Shown one piece after another: positions 16,232 to 25,086 of a stretch of DNA of 64,000 nucleotides (position 1 is the first letter of the stretch; every line of letters starts with the position of its first letter). The notes below the pieces were generated by a model. It ran no database searches and was not told the origin of the DNA. It saw only the letters and a program-made list of their open reading frames with translations. The stretch comes from AG2 sp036493735. GTDB taxonomy: Bacteria > Gemmatimonadota > Gemmatimonadetes > Gemmatimonadales > Gemmatimonadaceae. Location of the stretch: positions 24,485 through 88,484 of the forward strand of contig DASXPH010000145.1 in NCBI GenBank assembly GCA_036493735.1, in the 5' to 3' direction. Position numbers and translations under genes: made by a program.

Positions 16232-16702
16232 CTAGGCGTTCAGCGCGCGCGTCTCGCCGGAGGCCTTGATCTCGATTTTCCGCGGCTGCGCGGCCGTTGC
16301 CTTGGGAATCGTCACGGTGAGCAAACCGTCGCGAAGATCCGCCGCGATCTTCTCGCTATCCACGAATTCCGGGAGCCGAATCGCGCGCTCGAAGGTGCCA
16401 GCAATCCGCTCGGCTGTATAGACGCGAAGCTCGCCGTCCTTCGCGGCATCCAGAGATGGGCTCTTCTGGCCGCGGATCGTGAGCACGTTCTGCTCGAAGC
16501 TCAATTCCACGTTCGACTGACTCACGCCGGGCAGTTCGGCGACAATGACATAGGCATCGCGCTTCTCGACGATATCGAGCGCCGGCACCCAAACACGGTT
16601 CGCTGAGTCGCCTTGCCACGTGCCATTGATCGCTTGATCGAGCACACGGTTGAGCGACATCATCCGATCGAGGGTCGGGTTCAGAGAGCGAGTGGTAATC
16701 AT
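16232..16702 (-). CDS. Hsp20/alpha-crystallin small heat-shock protein
   Basis: The start is the ATG at 16702, with GGAGGAG 6 nt upstream; the longer frame to 16756 lacks such a site. The 156-residue protein has a short N-terminal arm, an alpha-crystallin domain from about 40 to 140 (VWVPALDIVEKRDAYVIVAELPGV, then NVLTIRGQK, then LRDGLLTVTIPK), and a C-terminal I-x-I motif in KIEIKA that docks neighbouring dimers. It is an ATP-independent holdase. No CIRCE element was found upstream. Confidence 0.93.
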   Translation of the reverse strand: MITTRSLNPTLDRMMSLNRVLDQAINGTWQGDSANRVWVPALDIVEKRDAYVIVAELPGVSQSNVELSFEQNVLTIRGQKSPSLDAAKDGELRVYTAERIAGTFERAIRLPEFVDSEKIAADLRDGLLTVTIPKATAAQPRKIEIKASGETRALNA

Positions 16703-16938
16703 TGTTGTCTCCTCCAATTGGTTGGTTGATGGCCGCCAGTTGGCGGAAAGCCTCAAGAGCTAACGAGGGCGATAGCGATTGCTCGCGTTCGCGCCGCGAA
16801 CCCGAGAGGCAGAGGAGGTGCCGGAGAGATCGGCCAGATTGACAAATGGCGGCGAGTCTCGGCGGCAAATTTGACAGCGATGGTCGAGCGATACTGCCAG
16901 AAGCGCCTTCGACAAGCCGCGGGTTACGGCTCGCTAAC

Positions 16939-18126
16939 TCAGGGCGCTCCCTCTCGTACGGACGGGCGACCATTCACGAGCACTGTCCGATCGTCCGCCG
17001 GAGCGAATGGAACCGAAACACGAGTGGCTGCGGGCACCCGCGATGCCACGAGCGACGTCTCCAGCTGCTGCTCGCCGAACAAGACGTCGCCGAGCGTGGT
17101 GCTCGGCGGTTGATTGAGGATCGTGGCACGCAGGGCAAATGCGAGATTGAAGGCGGCAGCGTCCTGGATCGACGCGCCTGCGAGGAGCGCACAGCCGTAT
17201 CCGCCCATTACGCTCGGCCACGCACAGGTGTGGTGAAAGCCGAGTGCGTGAAGAAGCTCGTGAGTTATGAGACCGGGGCGAGCAAGCGCCGACTCGGAGC
17301 CGACGCGCGTCCTCGCCTGGAAAATGTTGCCCTGCCCATCGTAGAACCAGTTCGTGTAGCCCGCGGTCGGCGCAAGCGTGTTGTCGATGGAGATGAGCAC
17401 CGCGCCGCGCGAGTAACCTGAATCGTTAGGTGGGGCGAGGGACTCGAACGTCGCGGGCCGGAAGAGTGGCCGGCCAAGGTCGTTCTGCATCTTGCCGATG
17501 ATCTGCCAGACGGCGATGGAGTCGGCATCCGTGACGGTACCGGTGGACGCGGCGCGATTGAACGCGACGGGAACGGGCAGATCGGTGACGGGCCACAGCT
17601 CGGGGGTGCGCGAGCGCCAGCTCGACGGATAGAAGCTGTTGCAGTTCGCGTTGGACGTATCGGTGCATACGGCCGCGAACGCGTCGCGCGTGCTGAACGG
17701 AATTGTCCTCGTGCCGAAGTCCGCGGATGCGAATGTCGCTGACTCGGGCACAACGAGCGGCCGCGAGAGCAAACCGGCGGCGACGTCGGGTGTCGCGTGC
17801 GTGAGGAGCGGGTGAACGAGGCGCCGTGTGCCAGGTACCGCATCGACGATGAGATCGAGTGCACCCCACGATCCGATTGGCGCGTCGAGCGCGAAGGCGC
17901 CCGTCGCATCCGCGTTGGCACTGGCGGCATGCCGAGTGGGATCGGCGGTCGAACGGACGGTGACGCGGAGCGCCGGGACAGCGGACGCACCGGTGCCGAG
18001 GAGGATCTGACCAACGAAATGAACCGGTGGACCCTCGGGTTCCGTCGTCGCGTCGTGCGACGATCCGCAGCCAAGCGCGAGCGCCATGAGCGCGCCGCCG
18101 GCCGTATGGATCAGAGGTCGAAGCAT
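16939..18126 (-). CDS. lipoprotein zinc metalloprotease of the metzincin type
   Basis: Taking the ATG at 18126 gives 395 residues; a GTG at 18159 is an alternative start. A lipoprotein signal ends at ALALGC, so Cys20 would be lipidated. A beta-sandwich region at about 35-110 resembles carboxypeptidase-regulatory-like domains. The active site HELLHALGFHH at 289-299 fits the metzincin HExxHxxGxxH pattern, with a Met-turn methionine at about 307 (SVMGG). The catalytic set is complete. The protease probably acts outside the cell or in the periplasm, and its substrate is unknown. Confidence 0.8.
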   Translation of the reverse strand: MLRPLIHTAGGALMALALGCGSSHDATTEPEGPPVHFVGQILLGTGASAVPALRVTVRSTADPTRHAASANADATGAFALDAPIGSWGALDLIVDAVPGTRRLVHPLLTHATPDVAAGLLSRPLVVPESATFASADFGTRTIPFSTRDAFAAVCTDTSNANCNSFYPSSWRSRTPELWPVTDLPVPVAFNRAASTGTVTDADSIAVWQIIGKMQNDLGRPLFRPATFESLAPPNDSGYSRGAVLISIDNTLAPTAGYTNWFYDGQGNIFQARTRVGSESALARPGLITHELLHALGFHHTCAWPSVMGGYGCALLAGASIQDAAAFNLAFALRATILNQPPSTTLGDVLFGEQQLETSLVASRVPAATRVSVPFAPADDRTVLVNGRPSVREGAP

Positions 18127-18198
18127 GGAAGATCGGGTCACGGTTCGTCGAGACTGCACGACGTGTAGATAATGCGCGGCGACGCCGACTCCAGCAAC

Positions 18199-20868
18199 TC
18201 AGTCCGCCCGCATACTCGTCAGCGGGTCCACGCGCGTCGCGCGAAGTGCCGGCACGATGCACGCGATCATGGAAACCAGGAACACCAGCAGGACAACCGA
18301 CGCGTACGTGCGCGCATCGAGTGGCGCGACGCCGAATAACATGCCACTCAGTAGTCGCGCTCCGAGCATTGCGCCAACGAGACCGGCGAAGATCCCCACG
18401 AGTGCTGCCAGCACACCGTGCCGCACCACCAACGACACCACGCGGAACGAGGACGCGCCGAGTGCGATGCGAACCCCGAACTCGCGCGTGCGATTCCCGA
18501 CATTGTAGGCGAGAACGCCGTAGATGCCGATGGCGGCGAGCGTGAGCGCGATGAAGGCAAAGCTCATCGCCAGGCCGAGCGCAAATCGACGCGACGCCAG
18601 GCTACCGCCAACGACATCGTCGAGTGTTTGCACATCGCGAACGGCAAGTGATCGATCTTGCGCGCGAACGGCGCGACGGATCAAGGCTCCGGCGTCAGTT
18701 GCGCTGCGCGATGTACGCATCACGAGCGACATCGACCGCATCCATGCTTCGTGTCGGTGATTCGCATAGAGCGTCGGCTTGGGGGGCGTAGCGAGCCCGT
18801 CAGAACGGAAGTCGCCTGCCACGCCGACGATGGTCATCCACGTGCCGTGCGGATCCGGCCCGATCCTGATACGACGACCGATCGCATCACCTTTGGGGAA
18901 ATAGCGCCTGGCCGCTGTTTCATTGATGATCGCCGTCTCTGGCATATCAGGCCGATCGCGCCCGTCGTAGGCTCGACCGGCGAGGATGGGAATACGCAGT
19001 GCCTTGAAGAAATCGCCACGTACACTGAGATACATGAGGTCGGGCAATCGCGCCTCGTCGTTCTGCTCGCCCTCGATGCGAAGCGATGTTCCTGATCCGC
19101 CGCGTGTTGGCAGGTCACTCACGGCGCCGACGGCCGTCACCCCCGGCGCGCGCGACAGCTCGTCAGTCACGCCATCATAAAACGCGTTGACGCGAACAGG
19201 GTCATCGTATTGATCGCCGGCCGCACGGAGTTCCGCGGTCACGACTCCGTTGGGATCGTAGCCGAGCGTGACGCGGGTGAGCTCAGCGAAGCTCCGAATA
19301 AGGAGCCCGGCGCCAGTGAGCAGCATCAGAGCGAGTGCGACCTGTGCGACGACGAGACCTCGACGAACGCGGGCGCTCGCTCGACCACCGCTACTCCCCC
19401 GACAGCCGTCCTTCAGAGACTCATGAAGGTTTCCGCGCGAGGCGTCGAGTGCCGGCAGCAAGCCAAAGAGCAGACCGGTTACGACGGAGACCACGAAGCT
19501 GAACGCGAGGACGCCACCATCGACGCGCACATGGAACATCGGCGGCAGCGTCGTTGGATTGAGCGACAACAACAATCGTGTCGACGCCATCGCGAGACCG
19601 ATGCCTAACGTGCCTCCAGCGATGGACAACAACATGGACTCCGTCACCAGCTGTCGCACCAGTCGCGCACGGCCAGCCCCGAGTGCGGCACGTGTCGCCA
19701 GCTCGCGACGCCGGCCCATCGTGCGCGAGAGAGCCAGGTTCGCGAGATTCGCGCACGCGATGAGCAGCACGAGTGCGACGGCACCTTGCAACAACAGCAG
19801 CGCCGGACGGAGATCGCCAGCGATGATGTCGCGCACTGGGCGCATGTTCGCGCTCCGGGCGCTATCAGCCTCCGGGTACTGCAGCGCGAGCCGCGCAGCA
19901 ATCGCGCGCAAGTCGCCGACCGCATGTACCGGCGATACACCAGCCTTCAGTCGGCCGACGACATGGACGTAGTGCTGTTTGCGTGCGCGAATGACGTCCT
20001 TGATGGTACCAGCTTGATCGTACGGAAGCCACACGTCCTCGTGCCGTCCGATCAGGAAGCCGGGCGGCATAACGCCAATCACTCGATACGATGCGCCGCT
20101 GAGCTCAATCGAACGACCGACCACGGTCGTGTCACCGCCGAAATCGCGCCGCCAACAATCGAACGACAGCACGACCTTGTGATCATTGCCAGGGACTTCA
20201 TCACCCGACACGAACGGCCGCCCGAGCAGCGCTGGCGTGCCAAGGATGGTGAAGATATTCGCGCCGACGTCGAGCGCGTCGAGTGATGTTGGGTCGCCGG
20301 ATGTCGGTCGCCAGATGACTGGTCCGCTCGGCACGATGGCGCCAAGGTCGGTGAAGCTGGTCTGTATTTTCTGAAAGTCGGCGAAATCGGCGGGCGAGAG
20401 CGGGACTTGATCAGTTGGATGTCCCGGCCAACTGGACGAGATTCGATAGACACGATCCGCGTCTGCGTACGGGAGCGGTTGCAACAGCACAGCGCGCGAG
20501 ACAGTGAACACGGCGGTGTTCGCGCCGATGGCAATCGCCAGCGTCAGAAGTGACACGATGGCAAAGGCCGGACTCCGACGGAGTGTTCTCGCTGCGTAGA
20601 TCACGTCTTGCCGCCACTCAGCCAGTCGGTCGGCGCGTCGGTCTTCGCGCTCGGAGCTCTCGTCCTGTCGCCGGCAGTAGGCGCGCGTGAAATTGAGATC
20701 TCCAAATTCAGCCATCGCCTGCTGGCGTGCGGCCTCTTCGGTGAGACCATGCGCGCGAAGCTCGGCGATCCGCATGTCGAGATGAAACGACAGCTCGGTA
20801 TCGACGTCGCGTGCGATGGTCGCGCGCGAGCGCCACGGGAACTTAAAGAAGCGGCGACCGGTGATCAT
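18199..20868 (-). CDS. ADOP-type orphan ABC permease with prefix domain (copy 2)
   Basis: This 889-residue protein has a cytoplasmic helical prefix at about 12-70 (DVDTELSFHLDMRIAELRA, then LTEEAARQQAMAEFGD) before the first membrane helix near 98-118. The two MacB/FtsX-like halves follow, with RRRELATRAALGAGRARL in the first FtsX loop and TREFGVRIALGASSFRV in the second, ending VDPLTSMRAD. It begins 12 bp after the stop of a PadR gene on the same strand, so the two form an operon. Confidence 0.9.
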   Translation of the reverse strand: MITGRRFFKFPWRSRATIARDVDTELSFHLDMRIAELRAHGLTEEAARQQAMAEFGDLNFTRAYCRRQDESSEREDRRADRLAEWRQDVIYAARTLRRSPAFAIVSLLTLAIAIGANTAVFTVSRAVLLQPLPYADADRVYRISSSWPGHPTDQVPLSPADFADFQKIQTSFTDLGAIVPSGPVIWRPTSGDPTSLDALDVGANIFTILGTPALLGRPFVSGDEVPGNDHKVVLSFDCWRRDFGGDTTVVGRSIELSGASYRVIGVMPPGFLIGRHEDVWLPYDQAGTIKDVIRARKQHYVHVVGRLKAGVSPVHAVGDLRAIAARLALQYPEADSARSANMRPVRDIIAGDLRPALLLLQGAVALVLLIACANLANLALSRTMGRRRELATRAALGAGRARLVRQLVTESMLLSIAGGTLGIGLAMASTRLLLSLNPTTLPPMFHVRVDGGVLAFSFVVSVVTGLLFGLLPALDASRGNLHESLKDGCRGSSGGRASARVRRGLVVAQVALALMLLTGAGLLIRSFAELTRVTLGYDPNGVVTAELRAAGDQYDDPVRVNAFYDGVTDELSRAPGVTAVGAVSDLPTRGGSGTSLRIEGEQNDEARLPDLMYLSVRGDFFKALRIPILAGRAYDGRDRPDMPETAIINETAARRYFPKGDAIGRRIRIGPDPHGTWMTIVGVAGDFRSDGLATPPKPTLYANHRHEAWMRSMSLVMRTSRSATDAGALIRRAVRAQDRSLAVRDVQTLDDVVGGSLASRRFALGLAMSFAFIALTLAAIGIYGVLAYNVGNRTREFGVRIALGASSFRVVSLVVRHGVLAALVGIFAGLVGAMLGARLLSGMLFGVAPLDARTYASVVLLVFLVSMIACIVPALRATRVDPLTSMRAD

Positions 20869-20880
20869 CGATGCCCTCCC

Positions 20881-21213
20881 CTACGCGGGGCTGAGGACTT
20901 TGTGGACGGCGGCGGCATACGCCATCCACGTCGACGTCTCGTTGCGAAGCTGCTTTCGCCCGGCCGCCGTGAGTGAGTAGTACTTTGCTTTCCGATTGTT
21001 CTCGGATACTCCCCACTCGGCGACGATCCATTTCTGTCGCTCGAGGCGATGCAGCGCCTGGTAGAGCGCCGCGCCTTCGACCGAGAGCACTCCGTCGCTG
21101 CGGCTCTCGAGCCATCGCGAGATGGCGTACCCGTGCATCGCTTGCCAGGCGAGGGTGCGGAGAATGAGAATGTCGACGGTGCCCTGCAGCATTTCGGACG
21201 GCGTGCGATTCAT
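20881..21213 (-). CDS. PadR-family transcriptional regulator
   Basis: The start is taken as the ATG at 21213, preceded by GGAAG; an ATG at 21228 is an alternative. The 110-residue product has the PadR winged helix: LQGTVDILILRTLAWQAMHGYAI, then EGAALYQALHRLERQKWIVAEWG and the wing RKAKYYSLTAAGRKQL. PadR regulators of this short type usually repress their own operon, here the permease at 18199. A 7-bp inverted repeat (TGAGTGG at 21233 and CCACTCA at 21274) lies just upstream but is widely spaced. Confidence 0.9.
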   Translation of the reverse strand: MNRTPSEMLQGTVDILILRTLAWQAMHGYAISRWLESRSDGVLSVEGAALYQALHRLERQKWIVAEWGVSENNRKAKYYSLTAAGRKQLRNETSTWMAYAAAVHKVLSPA

Positions 21214-21283
21214 CGTGCTTCCAGTCATCAGGTGAGTGGGAGGATGAGACCGCGGCGCTCGTTTGTCAAGCTACCACTCAGGG

Positions 21284-21721
21284 TCAGGTGCCTAACGAGC
21301 TACCGGAGGTGACGTTCCGCGCGGCGCCATCGAGGGGCGCCAGCCGCCATCGTCCATAGGCGACGAACGCCGTGAGCACCAGGACGACGAGTGGAAGCGC
21401 GAGCAAGGATGGCAACATGATCGCGGTGCTCACGGTCGCGCCGATCATGATGATCACGAGGAGCGCCGCAGCGAGTGGGGTCAGAGCCGGACGAATGTGC
21501 GTCAGTCCCGGCAAGACGAGCCCCAGCGCTCCCAGCACCTCGCAGACGCCGATGAACTTCATGAACCCGCCGGAGAGGGGGTGCGACTGCGCCGCGAGGA
21601 CCTGGATAGGCGTGGCCAGCTTCGAGCCACCGGTAAAGAGAAAGACCGCGGCGAGCAATCCCTGCACGATCCAGAGCCATACATGCACACGAGGCTTTTT
21701 CGGTTCCGTGGTGGTGGACAT
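21284..21721 (-). CDS. DoxX-family membrane protein
   Basis: The start is the ATG at 21721; the upstream extension in the open frame is not protein-like. The 145-residue protein has four membrane helices, with WLWIVQGLLAAVFLFTGGSKL in the first and GGFMKFIGVCEVLGALGLVLPG in the second, both typical of DoxX/DoxD-like proteins. Family members are linked to quinone or thiosulfate metabolism and redox stress, but DoxX genes of this short type have no fixed function. It is divergent from the SRPBCC gene at 21963. Confidence 0.85.
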   Translation of the reverse strand: MSTTTEPKKPRVHVWLWIVQGLLAAVFLFTGGSKLATPIQVLAAQSHPLSGGFMKFIGVCEVLGALGLVLPGLTHIRPALTPLAAALLVIIMIGATVSTAIMLPSLLALPLVVLVLTAFVAYGRWRLAPLDGAARNVTSGSSLGT

Positions 21722-21962
21722 GGGCAGAATGTTTAGAGGTTGAGTTGGGCGCGGCTGGTGGCGGACGCCGCCCGCGGCGCCCATCACGTACGATACACTA
21801 CCTCGCAAATCAACAGCTCTTGCGAACTTGCGGTATCAGCTCCGTCGATGATCGCTGCCGGACGCTTCTCGAGGAATCCTTCTCCGACGATATTGTCTTC
21901 GCGAGCTTTAACAGCCCGACGAGGGGAGTCAGAGGAACCCTACCAGAAGTCTGCGACCGGAC

Positions 21963-22544
21963 ATGCTCCTTGACGCCCTCATGCCCGTGTACGATGTCGC
22001 GGAGCATCATCAGACCGTGGTTCGTGCTGAGCCCGCGACCGTCTTCGCCGCGATCAAATCATTCGACCTCTCGAACAGTCCGGTGACGCGCGTCCTTCTT
22101 TTCGCGCGCGCCGTTCCAGCGATACTCGGTGCACTCGTGCGCTCTCCGCGAGACGTACTGGCAGAGTCGCGCCTGCGCCGCGCCGAGCTGCGCTTCGCTG
22201 ATTTCGAGCGCGCTGGATTCAAAGTCGTGGCCGAGCGCGCGCCGGAGGAGCTGGTCATCGGTGCGCTCGGGAAGTTCTGGAAAGTCCGAAGCGCACTTCG
22301 GATGGACATGTCCGCGGCACACTTCGCATCCGGCCCCCCACCCGGTTACGCGCTCGCAGGTTGGAACTTCACCGTCGAACCGCGGCACGACGGAACGAGT
22401 CAGCTCCGTACCGAAACGCGCGTGTGGTGTGCGCCAGAGGTACGGGCCAAGTTCCGGGTGTACTGGCTCGTGATTCGGCCGGGGAGCGGGCTGATACGCC
22501 GCGAGATCCTCCGCGTAATCCGTCGCGAAGCGGAGAGTCGCTGA
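21963..22544 (+). CDS. SRPBCC (polyketide-cyclase-like) protein
   Basis: The 193-residue product has a helix-grip pattern: VVRAEPATVFAAIKSFDLSNSPVTRVLL at the N terminus, a central GFKVVAERAPEELVIGALGKFW, and a C-terminal helix of YWLVIRPGSGLIRREILRVI. This is the long-helix SRPBCC group, often annotated as polyketide cyclase or lipid-binding. There is no signal peptide. It lies 53 bp upstream of the disulfide oxidoreductase on the same strand. The binding-site residues cannot be read off the sequence. Confidence 0.7.
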   Translation: MLLDALMPVYDVAEHHQTVVRAEPATVFAAIKSFDLSNSPVTRVLLFARAVPAILGALVRSPRDVLAESRLRRAELRFADFERAGFKVVAERAPEELVIGALGKFWKVRSALRMDMSAAHFASGPPPGYALAGWNFTVEPRHDGTSQLRTETRVWCAPEVRAKFRVYWLVIRPGSGLIRREILRVIRREAESR

Positions 22545-22597
22545 GTGCATCGCTTATATCAGCTCTGTAACAGGTGTCGCCTAACGGTGGAGGACGG

Positions 22598-23995
22598 TTG
22601 TCTCAGACATTTGACGTTGTGTGTCTCGGCGGTGGCGTCGCCGGCGAGGCGATCGCGGTTGGCCTTCGCGACAGCGGGCTGACGCTCGCGATCGTCGAGC
22701 GAGAGCTCGTCGGGGGCGAGTGCCCGTACTGGGGCTGTGTGCCGTCCAAGACGTTGCTCCGCTCGGGGGAGACGTTGAGCGAGGCAAACCGTGCTCGCGT
22801 TCTCGCCGCGTCGCGCGTGGAATGGGACGTCGACTTTCCCAAGGTCTCAAAACGCGTGCTGTGGATGGCGCGCAATCTCGATGACAGTCGGGCCGCCGCG
22901 GCGATGGAGGCAACCGGCGCCAGGCTCGTGCGAGGCGAAGGGAAGCTCGCCGATCCGCGCACGGTGCTGGTGGGACGCGAGCAGCTCATCGCGCGGCGTG
23001 CAGTTGTGATCGCGAATGGCAGTACCGCCGCGATCCCACCCATTCCGGGACTCGAGACCATTCAGTATTGGACTAACCGCCAGGCGGCGATTCCAACGGA
23101 GCTGCCGGTCTCGCTGGCGATTCTCGGCGGTGGCGCAGTTGGCGTCGAGCTGGGTCAGGCGTTCGCTCGCCTCGGCTGCAGGGTGACGGTGATCGAGGCA
23201 GGACCGACTTTTCTCGGCCTCGAGGAACCCGAGGCCGGAGCGGCGCTCAAGCCTCACCTCGAGGCAGACGGCATGATGCTGATGATCGGTGATCCGTGCG
23301 TCTCCGTCGAGCAGCCATTGATGGGAGCCTCGCGCGGACGGTCGGCGGTCGTCGTCCATTTGAAGTCAGGAGCCGTGGTGCGCTCCGACCGATTACTGGT
23401 CGCCACGGGTCGCCGGCCTAACGGAGAGGCATGGCGCGAAGCGGGACTTCCGCAGACCGAGCGAGGCTGGTTGAAGGTGAACCCGGCAACGCTCGAAGCT
23501 CAGGACGGCATTTTTGGAGCAGGCGACGTCACGGGACTCGGTGGCTTCACGCACCTCGCGTACTACCATGCGCAGATCATCGCACGGCGACTGCGTGGCA
23601 TCGACGCGCGCGCCGATCACTCAGCGGTTCCTCGCGTCACGTTCACCGATCCTGAAATTGCTTCGGTCGGATTGACGGAGGCCGCGGCGCGCGCGAAGGG
23701 AATCGATGTCGTCGTCACCACCGCCGATCCGGGCGAAACAGCACGCGGCTCCATCCACGATTTTCATCGCGGCGCGCTCAAGTTGATCGCGGACCGCGAG
23801 CGCGGTGTGCTCGTCGGCGCGACACTCGTGACACCGCGCGCGGGCGAGATCCTCGGCGAGCTTGTGCTCGCGATCAGGACGGGTACTCCGCTGGAGACCC
23901 TCGCTGACCTCATTCACCCATTCCCAGCATTCAACCGAGTGCTCGGGGAGACGCTGCAGCAACTTGCGGCGAAGGTCGCGGACAAGGCGCGATGA
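22598..23995 (+). CDS. dihydrolipoamide dehydrogenase/mercuric-reductase-like flavoprotein
   Basis: The start is taken as the TTG at 22598, with GGTGGAGG 5 nt upstream; a GTG at 22574 would add 8 residues. The 465-residue protein has the FAD GxGxxG loop (LGGGVAGEA near 10-18), a redox pair Cys42/Cys47 in GGECPYWGCVPSK, an NAD-binding GGGAVGVELG and a C-terminal dimerisation domain. The redox motif differs from the usual GGTCLNVGCIPSK. The C-terminal HPFPAFNR replaces the usual HPTxxE around the catalytic histidine. The substrate is unclear: it need not be lipoamide or mercury. Confidence 0.85.
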   Translation: MSQTFDVVCLGGGVAGEAIAVGLRDSGLTLAIVERELVGGECPYWGCVPSKTLLRSGETLSEANRARVLAASRVEWDVDFPKVSKRVLWMARNLDDSRAAAAMEATGARLVRGEGKLADPRTVLVGREQLIARRAVVIANGSTAAIPPIPGLETIQYWTNRQAAIPTELPVSLAILGGGAVGVELGQAFARLGCRVTVIEAGPTFLGLEEPEAGAALKPHLEADGMMLMIGDPCVSVEQPLMGASRGRSAVVVHLKSGAVVRSDRLLVATGRRPNGEAWREAGLPQTERGWLKVNPATLEAQDGIFGAGDVTGLGGFTHLAYYHAQIIARRLRGIDARADHSAVPRVTFTDPEIASVGLTEAAARAKGIDVVVTTADPGETARGSIHDFHRGALKLIADRERGVLVGATLVTPRAGEILGELVLAIRTGTPLETLADLIHPFPAFNRVLGETLQQLAAKVADKAR

Positions 23996-24014
23996 GAAAC
24001 CCATGCTCGTACAC

Positions 24015-24060
24015 ACCTAACGACGGAGATCACGATTAGGCGCACCGGCACGGCCTAACG
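24015..24060. repeat. two copies of the dispersed octamer between genes
   Basis: In the short gap between the flavoprotein and the MarR gene there is one variant copy (ACCTAACG at 24015-24022) and one exact copy (GCCTAACG at 24053-24060) of the window-wide octamer CGTTAGGC. In the second, the motif supplies the TAG stop codon of the convergent MarR gene. The full list of copies is in the findings. Confidence 0.7.
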
Positions 24061-24576
24061 ACTGCCGTTCTCCTCGAACAACATCGACGGCGTTCTCACC
24101 GCCAGGCCAAGCTCGCGACCGAGGGCTCCGAGACCAAGAGAAAGAGCGTGGAGCTCGTCATTGCTCAACTGGGCGAGAGCGCGTAGAACTTCAGTCGTTG
24201 GAGGGCGCGGTGCGCGACGCAGCACTCGCTTGCCCTTCGCGGTGAGCTGAAGCACGACGCTCCGCCGATCCGCCGGCGATCGACTGCGCTTCACGAGACC
24301 GTTTCGCTCCAGCCGACTGAGCACGATGGAAACTGTGCTCGGTGTCGTCATCGCGCGCGCCGCCAGATCATTCACCGTAAGATGACGGCCGGCACGAATC
24401 TGCTGAAGTAGAAAGAGCTGCGCGTTGGTCACGCCCGTTTTGCTCTCGATGCGACGAGCTGACTTGCTGAGCCTCTGAACCAAAGCGCGAACGTTCTGCA
24501 GAACCTCGTCTATTTCGTCACCGACGGAAGCCGGGTTGCCGAGAGAAGAGCGGCGCGCTCCTGAAGATGTCTTCAC
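24055..24576 (-). CDS. MarR-family transcriptional regulator
   Basis: A 173-residue product from a GTG start. The winged helix is clear: LFLLQQIRAGRHLTVNDLAARAMTTPSTVSIVLSRLERNGLVKR, then the wing SPADRRSVVLQLTAKGKRVL. The N-terminal helices needed for dimerisation (about 20-45) are present. It is divergent from the small membrane protein at 24792 and the channel beyond it, with a palindrome in the gap, so it probably represses one or both. The ligand is unknown. Confidence 0.9.
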   Translation of the reverse strand: MKTSSGARRSSLGNPASVGDEIDEVLQNVRALVQRLSKSARRIESKTGVTNAQLFLLQQIRAGRHLTVNDLAARAMTTPSTVSIVLSRLERNGLVKRSRSPADRRSVVLQLTAKGKRVLRRAPRPPTTEVLRALAQLSNDELHALSLGLGALGRELGLAVRTPSMLFEENGSR

Positions 24577-24680
24577 CCGGACAGAATCGTTGACGTGGGT
24601 GCCTTTTGCAAGCGGAAGCGAGCAGGTAGAAAGCGATGTTGCTTAGTGTGAGAGAGCCAGGGATGGCCTGCCTTATTGCA

Positions 24681-24690
24681 TTGACGTCAA
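24681..24690. promoter_or_regulatory. candidate MarR operator, palindrome TTGACGTCAA
   Basis: A perfect 10-bp palindrome in the 215-bp spacer between the divergent MarR gene and the membrane-protein gene. MarR proteins usually bind 16-20 bp palindromes with TTG and CAA ends close to the regulated start, which fits position and end bases but not full length. The stretch from 24672 to 24708 is locally AT-rich. Assignment is inferred. Confidence 0.4.
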
Positions 24691-24791
24691 AACAACACGA
24701 TGTTTAGGAGAGCGCCATCGTCGGCCACAGCATCGGCACCAGCTCACACGCAGTCGAACGACTGGCGATGGCGTGATCGCGGAGGTGGATT

Positions 24792-25067
24792 GTGCTCCAC
24801 TTTGCGTCGCAGGTCAGTCCGAGATCGAGGTTCATCGCCAAGGAAGGGATACTCCGACGCGGCACGGCCGTCGGAGCGGTCGTGACGGCGCTTTTCGTCG
24901 TCGCAAGCCTCAGCGACCAGACAATTGCATTGGGATCGTCGCAGTCTCTCACACTGATCGGGCTGTGCTTTCTCGAATCGACCATCGGTGCTGGGTGGAT
25001 AATCGGTGCCATCATGTGGTCCGTGCGTGAGCAGGCGGCGCGCAGAAATCGCAACAGGCATCTCTAG
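24792..25067 (+). CDS. small two-helix membrane protein
   Basis: The GTG at 24792 has a GGAGG site 6 nt upstream, which is the main support. The 91-residue product has two hydrophobic segments (about 26-43 and 53-78) joined by a short polar loop, so both termini should be cytoplasmic, the C terminus being basic (REQAARRNRNR). The family is not recognised. It lies directly upstream of the chloride channel and may be its co-expressed partner. Confidence 0.55.
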   Translation: MLHFASQVSPRSRFIAKEGILRRGTAVGAVVTALFVVASLSDQTIALGSSQSLTLIGLCFLESTIGAGWIIGAIMWSVREQAARRNRNRHL

Positions 25068-25086
25068 ACATTCAATTCCCCTCTTT

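Noticed and set aside
16703..16938. CIRCE heat-shock operator upstream of Hsp20
   Set aside because: No TTAGCACTC/GAGTGCTAA pair was found; similar-looking bases near 16755 do not match.
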